A program made the translations under genes and the position numbers. From Mucilaginibacter rubeus (GTDB taxonomy: Bacteria > Bacteroidota > Bacteroidia > Sphingobacteriales > Sphingobacteriaceae): DNA of 64,000 nucleotides. The notes under the pieces were generated by a model, which was given only the letters and a program-made list of their open reading frames with translations, was not told the DNA's origin and did not search any database. Where the stretch lies: contig NZ_BMKD01000008.1 of NCBI RefSeq assembly GCF_014643835.1, positions 124,001 to 188,000 on the forward strand, given 5' to 3'. The number at the start of each line of letters is the position of its first letter. The stretch's first letter is position 1. Shown here piece after piece: positions 9,520 to 18,575 of this stretch.

Positions 9520-10719
9520 ATGGTACCAGATTTAAAACAAACTTTCAGGTGGTTTGGCCCCGGCGACCCGGTAATTTTAAGTGCAATAAAACAAACGGGA
9601 GCAAGCGGGATAGTTACCGCGCTTCATCATATACCTTGCGGGGATGTTTGGAACAGTGAAGCAATCAGGCAGCGGAAAGCGGTAATTGAAAGTGCGGGCT
9701 TTAACTGGGCGGTTGTAGAGAGTGTGAATATTCATGAAAGTATCAAAATTGGTAGTGCGGAACGTGACCAGTATATTGATAATTATATTCAAACACTGCA
9801 AAATTTAGCGCAGGAGGAAATCTTTACGGTGTGTTACAACTTTATGCCCGTATTGGACTGGACCCGCACGCATCTTGATTATCGGTTAGCAAACGGTGCT
9901 TCTGCATTGCTTTACAACGCTTCGGCTTTAGCAGCCTTTGACTTGTATATTTTAGAACGGGAGAATGCCTTTAACGAATTTACCACCGAACAACAGGCAG
10001 CCGCAAAGCATTACCTCGATGGGCTGAGTGACGAAGACAGAACGCTGTTAACCAATACAATATTGGCCGGCTTACCTGGTACAGACGAGGTTTTTACCAT
10101 TGCGGAGTTTAAAGAACACCTTAACAAATACAGTGAGGTAAACACGCAAGCATTAAAGGAAAACCTGTTTTATTTTTTACGGGCTATAATCCCATATGCC
10201 GAAAAACTGGGCATTAAAATGTGTATCCACCCTGATGATCCCCCGTTTCCTATCCTGGGGCTGCCCCGTGTAGCATCGTCCTTAAATGATCTTACTGATA
10301 TTGTAAATAGTTATCCTTCAGTTGCCAATGGTATCACGCTTTGCACCGGCTCGTTAGGTGCATCGGGCAAAAATGATCTTCCTGAAATTATAAGCCGCCT
10401 GGGTGATAAGATCCACTTTTTACACCTGCGCAACGTGGCCCGGCAGTCGGATGGCAGTTTTTATGAAGCCGATCATTTAACAGGCAGCGTTGATATGTAT
10501 GCCGTGATGAAAGCCATTATCAATGAACAGATAGCCCGTAAAAATGCAGGCCGGAGCGATATAGCTATCCCCATGCGGCCTGATCACGGGCATAAACTAC
10601 TTGATGATTTTAATTATAATACCTATCCCGGTTATTCGGTAATTGGCAGGTTGAAGGGCCTGGCCGAGTTACGCGGATTGGAGATGGGGATTAAACGCAT
10701 ACTGTACGACGAGCAATAG
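9520..10719 (+). CDS. uxuA: Mannonate dehydratase
   Basis: The 399-residue cytoplasmic protein is close to the usual UxuA length. It dehydrates D-mannonate to 2-keto-3-deoxygluconate in the hexuronate pathway. UxuA-type blocks include FRWFGPGDPV near the N-terminus, ALHHIPCGDVW (about 35-45), MCIHPDDPPFPILGLPR (about 231-247) with His and Asp residues expected at the metal site, HFLHLRNV, and MRPDHGH near the C-terminus. It is divergent from lacI and sits behind operator 2. Glucuronate released by the neighbouring GH67 enzyme would reach it after isomerisation and reduction. No uronate isomerase gene (uxaC) is present in this window. Confidence 0.93.
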   Translation: MVPDLKQTFRWFGPGDPVILSAIKQTGASGIVTALHHIPCGDVWNSEAIRQRKAVIESAGFNWAVVESVNIHESIKIGSAERDQYIDNYIQTLQNLAQEEIFTVCYNFMPVLDWTRTHLDYRLANGASALLYNASALAAFDLYILERENAFNEFTTEQQAAAKHYLDGLSDEDRTLLTNTILAGLPGTDEVFTIAEFKEHLNKYSEVNTQALKENLFYFLRAIIPYAEKLGIKMCIHPDDPPFPILGLPRVASSLNDLTDIVNSYPSVANGITLCTGSLGASGKNDLPEIISRLGDKIHFLHLRNVARQSDGSFYEADHLTGSVDMYAVMKAIINEQIARKNAGRSDIAIPMRPDHGHKLLDDFNYNTYPGYSVIGRLKGLAELRGLEMGIKRILYDEQ

Positions 10720-10796
10720 CTGCAATAAATAAGGTAGCTTAAATAAGGAATCAATAATTAAATTCCTATTGTTAAAAGTCATAAAAGTTTTTATCT

Positions 10797-10810
10797 TGCA
10801 ATCGATTGCA
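10797..10810. promoter_or_regulatory. LacI-type operator 3, upstream of the GH67 operon
   Basis: The 14-bp perfect palindrome TGCAATCGATTGCA is identical to the core of operator 2 and lies 130 bp before the chosen GH67 start, between uxuA and the GH67 gene. The flanks are only partly symmetrical. It suggests separate LacI control of the 10.9-16.8 kb gene run. Confidence 0.8.
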
Positions 10811-10940
10811 TAAAATTAAAACTTTATAAACCATACTAAATGAAGCGGGATTTACCCGTTTCATTCATGAATTTTTCAACAGATCAATTATGTGTTTTTA
10901 TAAACGCCTACAGGTTTATAAAGCTGGAATTAATAACGCC

Positions 10941-13121
10941 ATGGCCAAATATCCATTAAAGAACGTGTGTTTACTGGTGCTGCTTTTCATGGCGGCGATA
11001 AATAAAGTTTATGCAGATAATGGCTATAAATTATGGCTTGAATATAATAAGGTGAGCAACAAGCAACTGGCAAACATTTACAGGCAACAGTTGAAAAACA
11101 TGATCTTCCCGGCACAGTCTGACCCGCTTAAAGCTGCAAGGACCGAGCTCTTAACTGGACTTGATGGAATGCTGGCCCTAAAGCCACGAGATACTAAAAG
11201 CATAACCAATGGGCAAACTATTATAATAGGTACGCCGCGGTCACTAAAGGCTTTTTCGATAACTGCCCACGATAGCATCGGCAGCGAAGGGTATCTTATC
11301 AAAACTGCCCTTGTCAATCAAAAGAAATGTATCATCATAACGGCTAACACCGATGCAGGGGTTATGTACGGTGTTTTTAATTTTTTAAAGCTGATCCAAA
11401 CCAATCAATCTATTAATAAACTTGATCTTTCAGATCACCCGAGGATGATGTACCGGGTACTGGATCACTGGGATAACCTGAACCGTACCGTGGAGCGGGG
11501 CTACGCGGGCTCATCCATTTGGAACTGGCACAAGCTGCCAGGTGTGGTTGACCAACGTTATATTGATTATGCGCGGGCCAATGCTTCGGTAGGGATCAAT
11601 GGCTCGGTTGTCAATAATGTAAATGCCGATGCACTGATCCTTTCGCCCCAATATTTGTTAAAAGTGCAGGCGCTGGCCAAGGTATTCAGAATATACGGTA
11701 TCAGGATTTACCTGTCGGTAAAATTCAGCAGCCCGGTTGAGCTGGGGGGCCTAAAAACTGCCGATCCGCTTGATCCCGCGGTAAAAAAATGGTGGGCCGA
11801 TAAGGCTGATGAAATTTATCGCTACATCCCTGATTTCGGCGGGTTTTTAGTGAAGGCTAATTCGGAGGGACAACCCGGCCCGCAAAGCTATGGCCGTACC
11901 CATGCCGATGGAGCAAATATGCTCGCCGATGCTTTAGCTCCTCATCATGGCATAGTGATGTGGCGTGCCTTTGTTTATGATAATAAGGTACCCGACGATC
12001 GCTTTAAGCAGGCCTATAATGAATTTAAACCTTTTGATGGAAAGTTTAGGGATAATGTGATTATCCAGGTAAAAAATGGTCCGATAGATTTTCAGCCAAG
12101 AGAACCATTTCACCCATTGTTTGGTGCTATGTCCAATACCCCGCTGATGATGGAGTTCCAGTTAACACAGGAATATCTCGGTTTTTCAACGCACCTGGTT
12201 TATGAAGCGCCATTATTTGCTGAATGCCTGCAATCGGATACATATACGCCTGGAAAAGGTACAACCGTTGCGCGGGTGATCAAGGGTGATTTTAACAAAA
12301 AACTGATAACCGGCATGGCGGGCGTGGCTAATATTGGCACTGATTTAAACTGGTGCGGTCATCCATTTGCACAGGCCAACTGGTACGCCTTTGGCCGTAT
12401 GGCCTGGAACCCCAGTCAATCACCGGCAGTAATTGCCGGCGACTGGCTCAAAATGACTTTTACTAATGACGATAGCTTTGTATCGCCAGTAAAAAACTTC
12501 ATGCTGCAATCGAGGGAAAATACAGTTAATTACATGACGCCGCTCGGGTTGCACCATATTATGGGGGTATCAACTCATTATGGCCCCGGTCCCTGGGTTG
12601 ATAATGCCGGCAGGCCTGATTGGAATGCCACTTATTACCATAAAGCCGATTCGGCAGGGATAGGCTTTGACCGTACAGGCACGGGTAGCGATGCACTCTC
12701 GCAATATGCACCTGAAGTTAAGGCACACTGGGAAAACCTGCAAACCTGCCCTGATGAATACCTGCTATGGTTTCACCATTTAAACTGGACCTATAAAATG
12801 CGCTCGGGCAGGTCATTGTGGGATGAGCTGGTTAATCATTACTATATGGGGGCCGATTCTGTTAAACAAATGGGCCTTACCTGGGATAAAATGCAGGGCA
12901 GGATAGATGCCGAACGTTTTACGGAAGTAAAACAACTGATGCAGGTTCAGTTAAGCGAGGCAATAACCTGGCGCGATGCCTGTGTTTTATATTTCCAAAC
13001 ATTTTCAAAAATGCCTGTCCCGGCTATCTACCCTAAGCCGCAGCACCCGCTGGACTATTATAAAAAAATGAAGTTTTATTATGTGCCGGGCATAGGGGGC
13101 AATAATTACATGACCAATTAA
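10941..13121 (+). CDS. Alpha-glucuronidase, GH67
   Basis: This exported enzyme (726 residues from the chosen start) removes glucuronic acid or 4-O-methyl-glucuronic acid from xylo-oligosaccharide ends. Family features are clear: the N-terminal domain, the acid block KANSEGQPGP with Glu309, then IDFQPREPFHP with Asp383 and EFQLTQEYLG with Glu411. The 28-residue spacing of the last two matches the known Asp/Glu base pair of GH67. The start at 10941 places a signal peptide (ending near KVYAD) at the N-terminus; an in-frame ATG at 10890 would add 17 unlikely residues. It heads a plus-strand run with GH43, esterase and GH35-like genes, behind LacI operator 3. Confidence 0.92.
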   Translation: MAKYPLKNVCLLVLLFMAAINKVYADNGYKLWLEYNKVSNKQLANIYRQQLKNMIFPAQSDPLKAARTELLTGLDGMLALKPRDTKSITNGQTIIIGTPRSLKAFSITAHDSIGSEGYLIKTALVNQKKCIIITANTDAGVMYGVFNFLKLIQTNQSINKLDLSDHPRMMYRVLDHWDNLNRTVERGYAGSSIWNWHKLPGVVDQRYIDYARANASVGINGSVVNNVNADALILSPQYLLKVQALAKVFRIYGIRIYLSVKFSSPVELGGLKTADPLDPAVKKWWADKADEIYRYIPDFGGFLVKANSEGQPGPQSYGRTHADGANMLADALAPHHGIVMWRAFVYDNKVPDDRFKQAYNEFKPFDGKFRDNVIIQVKNGPIDFQPREPFHPLFGAMSNTPLMMEFQLTQEYLGFSTHLVYEAPLFAECLQSDTYTPGKGTTVARVIKGDFNKKLITGMAGVANIGTDLNWCGHPFAQANWYAFGRMAWNPSQSPAVIAGDWLKMTFTNDDSFVSPVKNFMLQSRENTVNYMTPLGLHHIMGVSTHYGPGPWVDNAGRPDWNATYYHKADSAGIGFDRTGTGSDALSQYAPEVKAHWENLQTCPDEYLLWFHHLNWTYKMRSGRSLWDELVNHYYMGADSVKQMGLTWDKMQGRIDAERFTEVKQLMQVQLSEAITWRDACVLYFQTFSKMPVPAIYPKPQHPLDYYKKMKFYYVPGIGGNNYMTN

Positions 13122-13138
13122 TCACCACCATAAACCAA

Positions 13139-14257
13139 ATGCCGATGAACAAGCAATTTACCACCGCAAAATTAATCCTCGCGCTTTTTGCACCACTGTG
13201 CATTTTGAGCGCATGTGATTCATCAACAAAAAAAACAGCTGATACAGCCGATAGCACAAAAGCAGATACAGGCAAAAAAGTAAAGTATCTTTCCGAGCCG
13301 CTCATCAGTTCCATTTACACGGCCGATCCATCGGCCCATGTATTTAACGGCAAAATTTATATCTATCCATCGCATGATATCGATGCGGGTATTCCCGAAA
13401 ATGATAACGGCGACCATTTTGCCATGAAAGATTATCACATCCTGTCGATGGATAGTATTGGCGGCAAGGTTACAGATAATGGTGTGGCACTTGATATCAA
13501 GGATATTCCCTGGGCTGGTCGGCAGCTGTGGGCGCCTGATGTAGCTTTTAAAAACGGTACCTATTACCTGTACTTCCCGGTAAAAGATAAAAAAGATGTG
13601 TTCCATATCGGCGTGGCGACTGCTGCAAGCCCGATTGGCCCGTTCAAAGCCGAACCTGAACCAATAGCTGGCAGCTACAGTATTGACCCCGCTGTATTTA
13701 CCGATACCGACGGCAAAACGTATATGTATTTCGGCGGCATCTGGGGCGGGCAACTTCAGCGCTGGATTACCGGGAAATATGAGGCAGACGGCTCAAAAAC
13801 CGATTCAAAACAGGAAGATGCCCCGGCGATAAGCTGTAAAGTAGCCCTGTTAAAACCCGACATGAAAACTTTTGATGGTGCAGTAAAAGACGCGGTTATT
13901 TTAGATAGCCTGGGCAAGCCGCTGTTGACCAAAGATCACGACCGTCGCTTTTTTGAAGGTTCATGGATGCATAAATACAATGGTAAATATTACTTCACTT
14001 ATTCAACCGGCGATACGCATTTGCTTTGCTATGCGATAGGTGATAGTCCGTTTGGGCCATTTACTTATAAGGGCATATTTATGAAACCGGTGGAAGGCTG
14101 GACAACGCATCACTCCATTATCGAGATAAAAGGTAAATGGTATATATTTTATCATGATACCCAACTATCGGGCAAAACACACCTGCGCAACGTGAAGGTA
14201 ACCGAACTACAGCATAATGCCGATGGTTCTATCAAGCTGATCGATCCGTTTTTGTAA
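13139..14257 (+). CDS. GH43 beta-xylosidase/arabinofuranosidase, lipoprotein
   Basis: The 372-residue protein has a lipoprotein signal (ILSACDSS, Cys at about residue 24), so it is probably anchored in the outer membrane or periplasm. The five-bladed GH43 catalytic residues are visible: base Asp in TADPSAHVF (about 62), the pKa-modulating Asp in SIDPAVF (about 182), and acid Glu in FFEGSWMHKYNGKYY (about 264). It would remove xylose or arabinose from xylan fragments made by the neighbouring enzymes. It begins 17 bp after GH67 and ends 10 bp before the esterase gene, so co-transcription is likely. ATG 13139 and ATG 13145 are both possible starts. Confidence 0.88.
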   Translation: MPMNKQFTTAKLILALFAPLCILSACDSSTKKTADTADSTKADTGKKVKYLSEPLISSIYTADPSAHVFNGKIYIYPSHDIDAGIPENDNGDHFAMKDYHILSMDSIGGKVTDNGVALDIKDIPWAGRQLWAPDVAFKNGTYYLYFPVKDKKDVFHIGVATAASPIGPFKAEPEPIAGSYSIDPAVFTDTDGKTYMYFGGIWGGQLQRWITGKYEADGSKTDSKQEDAPAISCKVALLKPDMKTFDGAVKDAVILDSLGKPLLTKDHDRRFFEGSWMHKYNGKYYFTYSTGDTHLLCYAIGDSPFGPFTYKGIFMKPVEGWTTHHSIIEIKGKWYIFYHDTQLSGKTHLRNVKVTELQHNADGSIKLIDPFL

Positions 14258-14267
14258 CCTCATCGAT

Positions 14268-15104
14268 ATGAAAATCCTTAAAGCTTTAACCCTGTTACTG
14301 CTATTGCTTGATTTGTTGGGGACGCATGGTTTTGCGCAGCAGGTTAAGCCGGTTACTATCCCCAACTCCGAACACCGGCAAATGCACTCCGAACTGGCCG
14401 GTAATGATTATGATATTTATATTCATTACCCGGCAGGCTATGATACCGCCAAACAAAAATTTCCGGTATTGTATGTGGTTGATGGTGATAACGACTTTTC
14501 ACCGTCGCTGGAGTATTTGGGACTATTGATGGCCGAATATCATATTCCTGAACCTATATTGGTGGCCATTGGCGATGGCGGCCTGATTGGTACGCCCGGC
14601 AACAAACGTAACCGTGATTTCACACCGGTTGCATTTCCCAATGTGGCCGAAAGCGGTGGTGCGCCGGCATTCCTTGCTTTTATTGAGAAGGAATTGATCC
14701 CAGCGATAGATGCCGGTTTAAAGGCAGACCCTACAAACCGTACGCTTTATGGATATTCAATGGGTGGCTTATTTGCTACTTACACCTTGTTTGAAAAGCC
14801 CACGCTGTTTAAAAATATCCTGATAGGCAGTCCTGCATTGGGTTATGGTAACGGAGCTGTATTTGAAACTGAAAAGCAATATGCAGCCAAACATAAAAGC
14901 CTGCCCGTAAATGTATTTATGGAAGTGGGCGGATTGGAAACTCCGGGACAGGTTGTGCCTAACAAACAATTGGTGGCGTTATTGGAAAGCCGTCATTATG
15001 AAAATCTTGTTTTTAAGCATATCATTATTGATGATGTTACTCATTTATCGGGTAAACCTGTTACCATGCTCAAGGCTTTGGCATGGGCGTATGCACGTAA
15101 GTAA
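14268..15104 (+). CDS. CE1-like esterase (esterase D / feruloyl esterase fold)
   Basis: The 278-residue secreted alpha/beta hydrolase has a signal peptide ending in GFAQQ. The nucleophile elbow GYSMGG is at about residues 162-167, and a C-terminal DDVTHLSG supplies the catalytic His. This PF00756-type fold includes feruloyl esterases, acetylxylan esterases and siderophore esterases. The position between GH43 and the GH35-like gene in a glucuronoxylan operon favours removal of feruloyl or acetyl groups from xylan (inference). No iron-uptake gene is nearby. Confidence 0.78.
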   Translation: MKILKALTLLLLLLDLLGTHGFAQQVKPVTIPNSEHRQMHSELAGNDYDIYIHYPAGYDTAKQKFPVLYVVDGDNDFSPSLEYLGLLMAEYHIPEPILVAIGDGGLIGTPGNKRNRDFTPVAFPNVAESGGAPAFLAFIEKELIPAIDAGLKADPTNRTLYGYSMGGLFATYTLFEKPTLFKNILIGSPALGYGNGAVFETEKQYAAKHKSLPVNVFMEVGGLETPGQVVPNKQLVALLESRHYENLVFKHIIIDDVTHLSGKPVTMLKALAWAYARK

Positions 15105-15146
15105 CAGATAAGATTGTTTTTTATATCCGCGTATTCAAAAAGAGTT

Positions 15147-16775
15147 ATGAAGGCTCGCATATTGATATTTGTTTTGTGCTGTTTGGTAGCCTTTAAACCT
15201 AAGGCACAAAATACCGTAAAAGCAATACCACATTTACAATATTATGGCGGTAATGCTGAATTATTGGTAGATGGAGCGCCGTACTTAATGACAGGCGGTG
15301 AACTTGGAAACTCGAGCGCCTCAAGCGCGGCCTACATGACCCCAATTTGGCCCAAACTGCAAAAAATGCACCTTAACACAGTGATAGCGCCGGTTTATTG
15401 GGAACTATTGGAGCCACAAGAGGGCAAATTTAATTTTACACTGGTTGATGATTTGATTAAAAGTGCCCGGCAGTACCACATGAAACTGGTGCTGCTTTGG
15501 TTTGGCACCTGGAAAAACAGCATGAGCTGTTATGCGCCAGGTTGGGTTAAAACCAATGAAAACCGTTTTCCGCGCGTTGCCAACAGTGTGGGTGGTGCTG
15601 AAGAGATTATTACGCCGTTCTCCAAAGATGCTTTGCAGGCAGATATTAAAGCTTTTAGTGTGTTAATGCGGCATATTAAGCAAACCGATAGTAAGCTTCG
15701 CACTGTACTGATGGTGCAGGTTGAAAATGAGATAGGTATGCTGCCGGATGCCCGCGATCATTCGAAACTGGCCGATGAAGCTTTTAACCGGCAAGTCCCG
15801 ACAAAGCTAATTTCCTGGTTAAATTCGCACAAAGACAAGCTTGTACCCGAAATGCAAAAAATATGGCAGGCCGGAGGGAGTAAAACTTCTGGTAACTGGG
15901 AATCGGTTTTTGGCAAAAGCCCGGCTACCGACGAGCTGTTTATGGCCTGTTACTTTGCCGAATACGCTAACGCTGTAGCTAAAGCAGGCAAGGCCGTTTA
16001 CCCGCTGCCAATGTATGTGAACGCAGCCCTTAACGCTCCGGGTAAAAAGCCGGGACAGTACCCTTCTGCAGGCCCCTTGCCGCATTTGATTGACGTATGG
16101 AAAGCAGCAGCACCGGATATTGACTTGCTGTCGCCCGATTTTTATAACCCTAACTTTAAGTACTGGAATGACCGTTATACCCGGCCTGATAATGCCCTGT
16201 TTATCCCCGAGCATCGTTTTGAGGATGGAATGGATGCCAAAGCTTTTTATGCCATTGGCCATTACAAAGCGCTGGGCTTTTCTCCTTTTTCTATCGAAAC
16301 CGATAGCATAACGGCAGGAGAGCCACTTTCCCAATCGTATAATATCATTCATCAGTTATCAGGTGAGATTAGTAAGGCTAAACGCAAGGGAACTATGGAT
16401 GGTGTATTGTTAAGTAAGGATGCGGATACCATACGGCTGCAAATGGGCGATTACATGCTCACGGTTTCGCATGATTTAGCCCTGGGCTGGTCGCCCAAAG
16501 CAAAGGATGCAAACTGGCCGTTAACCGGAGGTATTATAACAGCTTTGGCTAATGATGAGTTTTATGTAGCCGGCACAGGTTTGGTCATCAGTTTTAAGCC
16601 GGTAAAAGATGGACTACGTGCAGGTATTTTACAGGTAGACGAAGGGATATTTGTTAACGGAAAGTGGCAGCCGGGACGCCGTTTAAATGGCGATGAAGAT
16701 CACCAGGGAAGGCACTTAAGGATCCCGTTGGGCGAATATGGGATCCAGCGGATTAAGCTTTATAATTATAAGTGA
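15147..16775 (+). CDS. GH35-like glycoside hydrolase with DUF5597-type C-terminus
   Basis: The protein has about 542 residues and a signal peptide. Its N-terminal GH35/GH42-like TIM barrel starts with the substrate loop DGAPYLMTGGELGNSS, continues with VYWELLEPQEGKFNF, and has the acid/base block VQVENEIG (Glu at about residue 190). A second carboxylate candidate is in PEHRFEDG. The C-terminal 170 residues match the arrangement of DUF5597 domains. Activity is probably on beta-galactoside or xylo-side branches; the sugar cannot be fixed from motifs. The start at 15147 was chosen because MKARILIFVLCC begins a signal peptide; the frame also contains an upstream ATG at 15114. It is the last gene of the plus-strand run. 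Confidence 0.78.
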   Translation: MKARILIFVLCCLVAFKPKAQNTVKAIPHLQYYGGNAELLVDGAPYLMTGGELGNSSASSAAYMTPIWPKLQKMHLNTVIAPVYWELLEPQEGKFNFTLVDDLIKSARQYHMKLVLLWFGTWKNSMSCYAPGWVKTNENRFPRVANSVGGAEEIITPFSKDALQADIKAFSVLMRHIKQTDSKLRTVLMVQVENEIGMLPDARDHSKLADEAFNRQVPTKLISWLNSHKDKLVPEMQKIWQAGGSKTSGNWESVFGKSPATDELFMACYFAEYANAVAKAGKAVYPLPMYVNAALNAPGKKPGQYPSAGPLPHLIDVWKAAAPDIDLLSPDFYNPNFKYWNDRYTRPDNALFIPEHRFEDGMDAKAFYAIGHYKALGFSPFSIETDSITAGEPLSQSYNIIHQLSGEISKAKRKGTMDGVLLSKDADTIRLQMGDYMLTVSHDLALGWSPKAKDANWPLTGGIITALANDEFYVAGTGLVISFKPVKDGLRAGILQVDEGIFVNGKWQPGRRLNGDEDHQGRHLRIPLGEYGIQRIKLYNYK

Positions 16776-16883
16776 TCCATACAAAAACAGACCGGGTTAA
16801 TTTCGGCATGTCGGGAATAATTTCAGTTATATATTTTGCGGATGCTCCTCACCGTTAATGCAGAAGTCAATCTGTATAAAGCA

Positions 16884-16928
16884 AAAAAAGCCGCTCCGTT
16901 AAATGAGGTCAGTCATAAACGGAGCGGC
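16884..16928 (-). terminator. Rho-independent terminator of the lyase gene
   Basis: Perfect 11-bp arms GCCGCTCCGTT (16890-16900) and AACGGAGCGGC (16918-16928) are followed on the minus strand by a run of seven T. It lies 33 bp after the minus-strand lyase stop and also separates it from the convergent GH35-like gene. Confidence 0.85.
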
Positions 16929-16960
16929 CGGGATAAAATTTTTATTAAGCGAATGCTTTA

Positions 16961-18145
16961 TTAAAATGTGGTTGGCACATTGTTATGGGTGTAGTTTGTC
17001 CAGGATAGGAAACCGATATCTCCATTAGGCAGGCCGTTACTGTCGCATACATAATTGCTGGCGATGTAACTGGTTTCGGTAGTGCCGTAATGACGATTAG
17101 CCACTTCAATTCCCGGCCAGATGGGGTTGTTTACATTACCGTTAGGTGAGCATGGCGGCGATACTGTCCCGTGCATCAGCTTGTATTGGTAATTAAACCC
17201 GGTTAACAGGCGACTGCTGCTGGCCGAGTAAATAGACAAATCCCCCTGGATGCCTGCTATGTTTGCGGCATAGCTCAATCCGGTAAGTGAGTACTGATAA
17301 TGCACATAATCATTGTGCGATCCGCAGATCTCGCCGTTCATCGAGCCATCTGAGGCAATTACATTGGGTAATACAGTTTTTACAGCGGTAATGCCGTTTT
17401 GGTATACAGTTTGGCTATCTTCAAACACACCGATAGCCATTTTTGCATATCCGGCAGATACGTTCCAGTTGTTGTTAAAGTTGGGCACGTTATTGATGTA
17501 ATTATCTTTCATGTTGTTCAGAAAGTTTACAAACTGGGTATTTTCGGCTGTAGTCCAGCCGCCGCCAACGCCACTGGCCGGGATATAATATTTGATGATT
17601 TCGGCTGCTGCTGCAAAGGTAGGCGCTGCCCATGAAGCTTCAAGCGAAGCCTGGTTAGGCTGTGAGCCGGTTACACTGAAGTTTTGAAAGCTATTGGCCC
17701 AGCCATCGAGTATTTGTTTTACGGTAGTTGCATATGAAGCGTTACCGGTTTTAGCCCAGCGTAGTGCCAGGGCATAGCTTAACAAGGCATCGCCTTTAAA
17801 AGCAATTTCATCGGGCGTGGTAACGCCGCCGGCAACCTGTACAGTGGCTTTGTAGGCGCCGCTGGGGCTGTGGTTGTTGCAATAGTTGAGTACAAACTGG
17901 TAAGCCGCAAGCCGGTTCGCATCATTTGAATTGGCTTGCTGCCCCACATAATCAAGCGTTTGCTGCGTGTTGAGAATGCCGGGATGGATAAAGCCGGTAG
18001 CCTGGGTTTTTAATGCCGGTGAGGTAGCATCGTTGCTTGCCGCCGCCGGCGAGACTTGTTTTTTAGTGCAATAAGAAAAAAATAACGCCACAAAAAAGGC
18101 CAGGCCCAGCAGGGTTGCAAAGGTAGTTTTTGGTTTGCTGTTCAT
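16961..18145 (-). CDS. Alginate-lyase-superfamily polysaccharide lyase
   Basis: The 394-residue secreted protein has an N-terminal hydrophobic segment ending at a Cys (FFSYCTKK), possibly a lipoprotein signal, then a Ser/Ala-rich linker. The alpha/alpha-toroid repeats of PF05426-type lyases follow. Visible are LSYALALRWAKTGN (about 122-135), SWAAPTFAAAAEIIKYY (about 170-186), the NNWNVSAGY block (about 223-231) and GSHNDYVHYQYSLTG (about 275-289) with His and Tyr residues fit for beta-elimination. This fold includes PL5 alginate lyases and PL38 glucuronan lyases. A glucuronan- or alginate-like uronate polymer is likely; the exact family is not assigned. It is a single-gene unit with its own terminator. 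Confidence 0.78.
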   Translation of the reverse strand: MNSKPKTTFATLLGLAFFVALFFSYCTKKQVSPAAASNDATSPALKTQATGFIHPGILNTQQTLDYVGQQANSNDANRLAAYQFVLNYCNNHSPSGAYKATVQVAGGVTTPDEIAFKGDALLSYALALRWAKTGNASYATTVKQILDGWANSFQNFSVTGSQPNQASLEASWAAPTFAAAAEIIKYYIPASGVGGGWTTAENTQFVNFLNNMKDNYINNVPNFNNNWNVSAGYAKMAIGVFEDSQTVYQNGITAVKTVLPNVIASDGSMNGEICGSHNDYVHYQYSLTGLSYAANIAGIQGDLSIYSASSSRLLTGFNYQYKLMHGTVSPPCSPNGNVNNPIWPGIEVANRHYGTTETSYIASNYVCDSNGLPNGDIGFLSWTNYTHNNVPTTF

Positions 18146-18575
18146 AAATTGGTTTTTAATTTACAATTGGTTTCACCGGCATAACTTATAAAACAAAAAG
18201 CTTAAGGTTACGAGGCGTGTTATTGCCTTGCATTAGGTTTTACCGTTGTTTTAAGAAGGTGCCGGATAATTGGTTTGATGAAACAAAATTATTGTAAAGT
18301 ATTGATTAAAAGCAAGATGTGATGATGTCGATACGCTTTGTCCGCAATGGCACTTCGCGATTGGGGGAGCTGTTTTAATGGAAAAAAAAATTTAATTTTT
18401 TTTTCCTGATACGGTTTATCCGCATAATGAATGGTGGGTTGGGGCCCGATTGAGAGTAGATTAAAAAACAAAAGCCTGCAATTGATTACAGGCTTTTGAT
18501 AAATTGATATCAGGATCAGTAAAGAACTGGCGTACGAATATTTAAGCTTTAGGCTTTCTGCCTTTCGCTTTCCTG
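18146..18575. other. 430-bp intergenic region with one terminator, no gene seen
   Basis: This stretch lies between the start of the lyase gene and the end of the fucosidase gene. It is AT-rich, with homopolymers near 18380-18410. The only structure seen is the terminator at 18464-18498. No ORF with a plausible start, RBS or family match was found. Confidence 0.5.
18464..18498 (-). terminator. Terminator downstream of the GH29 gene
   Basis: Arms CAAAAGCCTG (18469-18478) and CAGGCTTTTG (18489-18498) are followed on the minus strand by TTTTTTAATC. It is 78 bp after the minus-strand fucosidase stop. Stem and flanks closely resemble the terminator after tRNA-Ser near 59929-59961. Confidence 0.75.
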
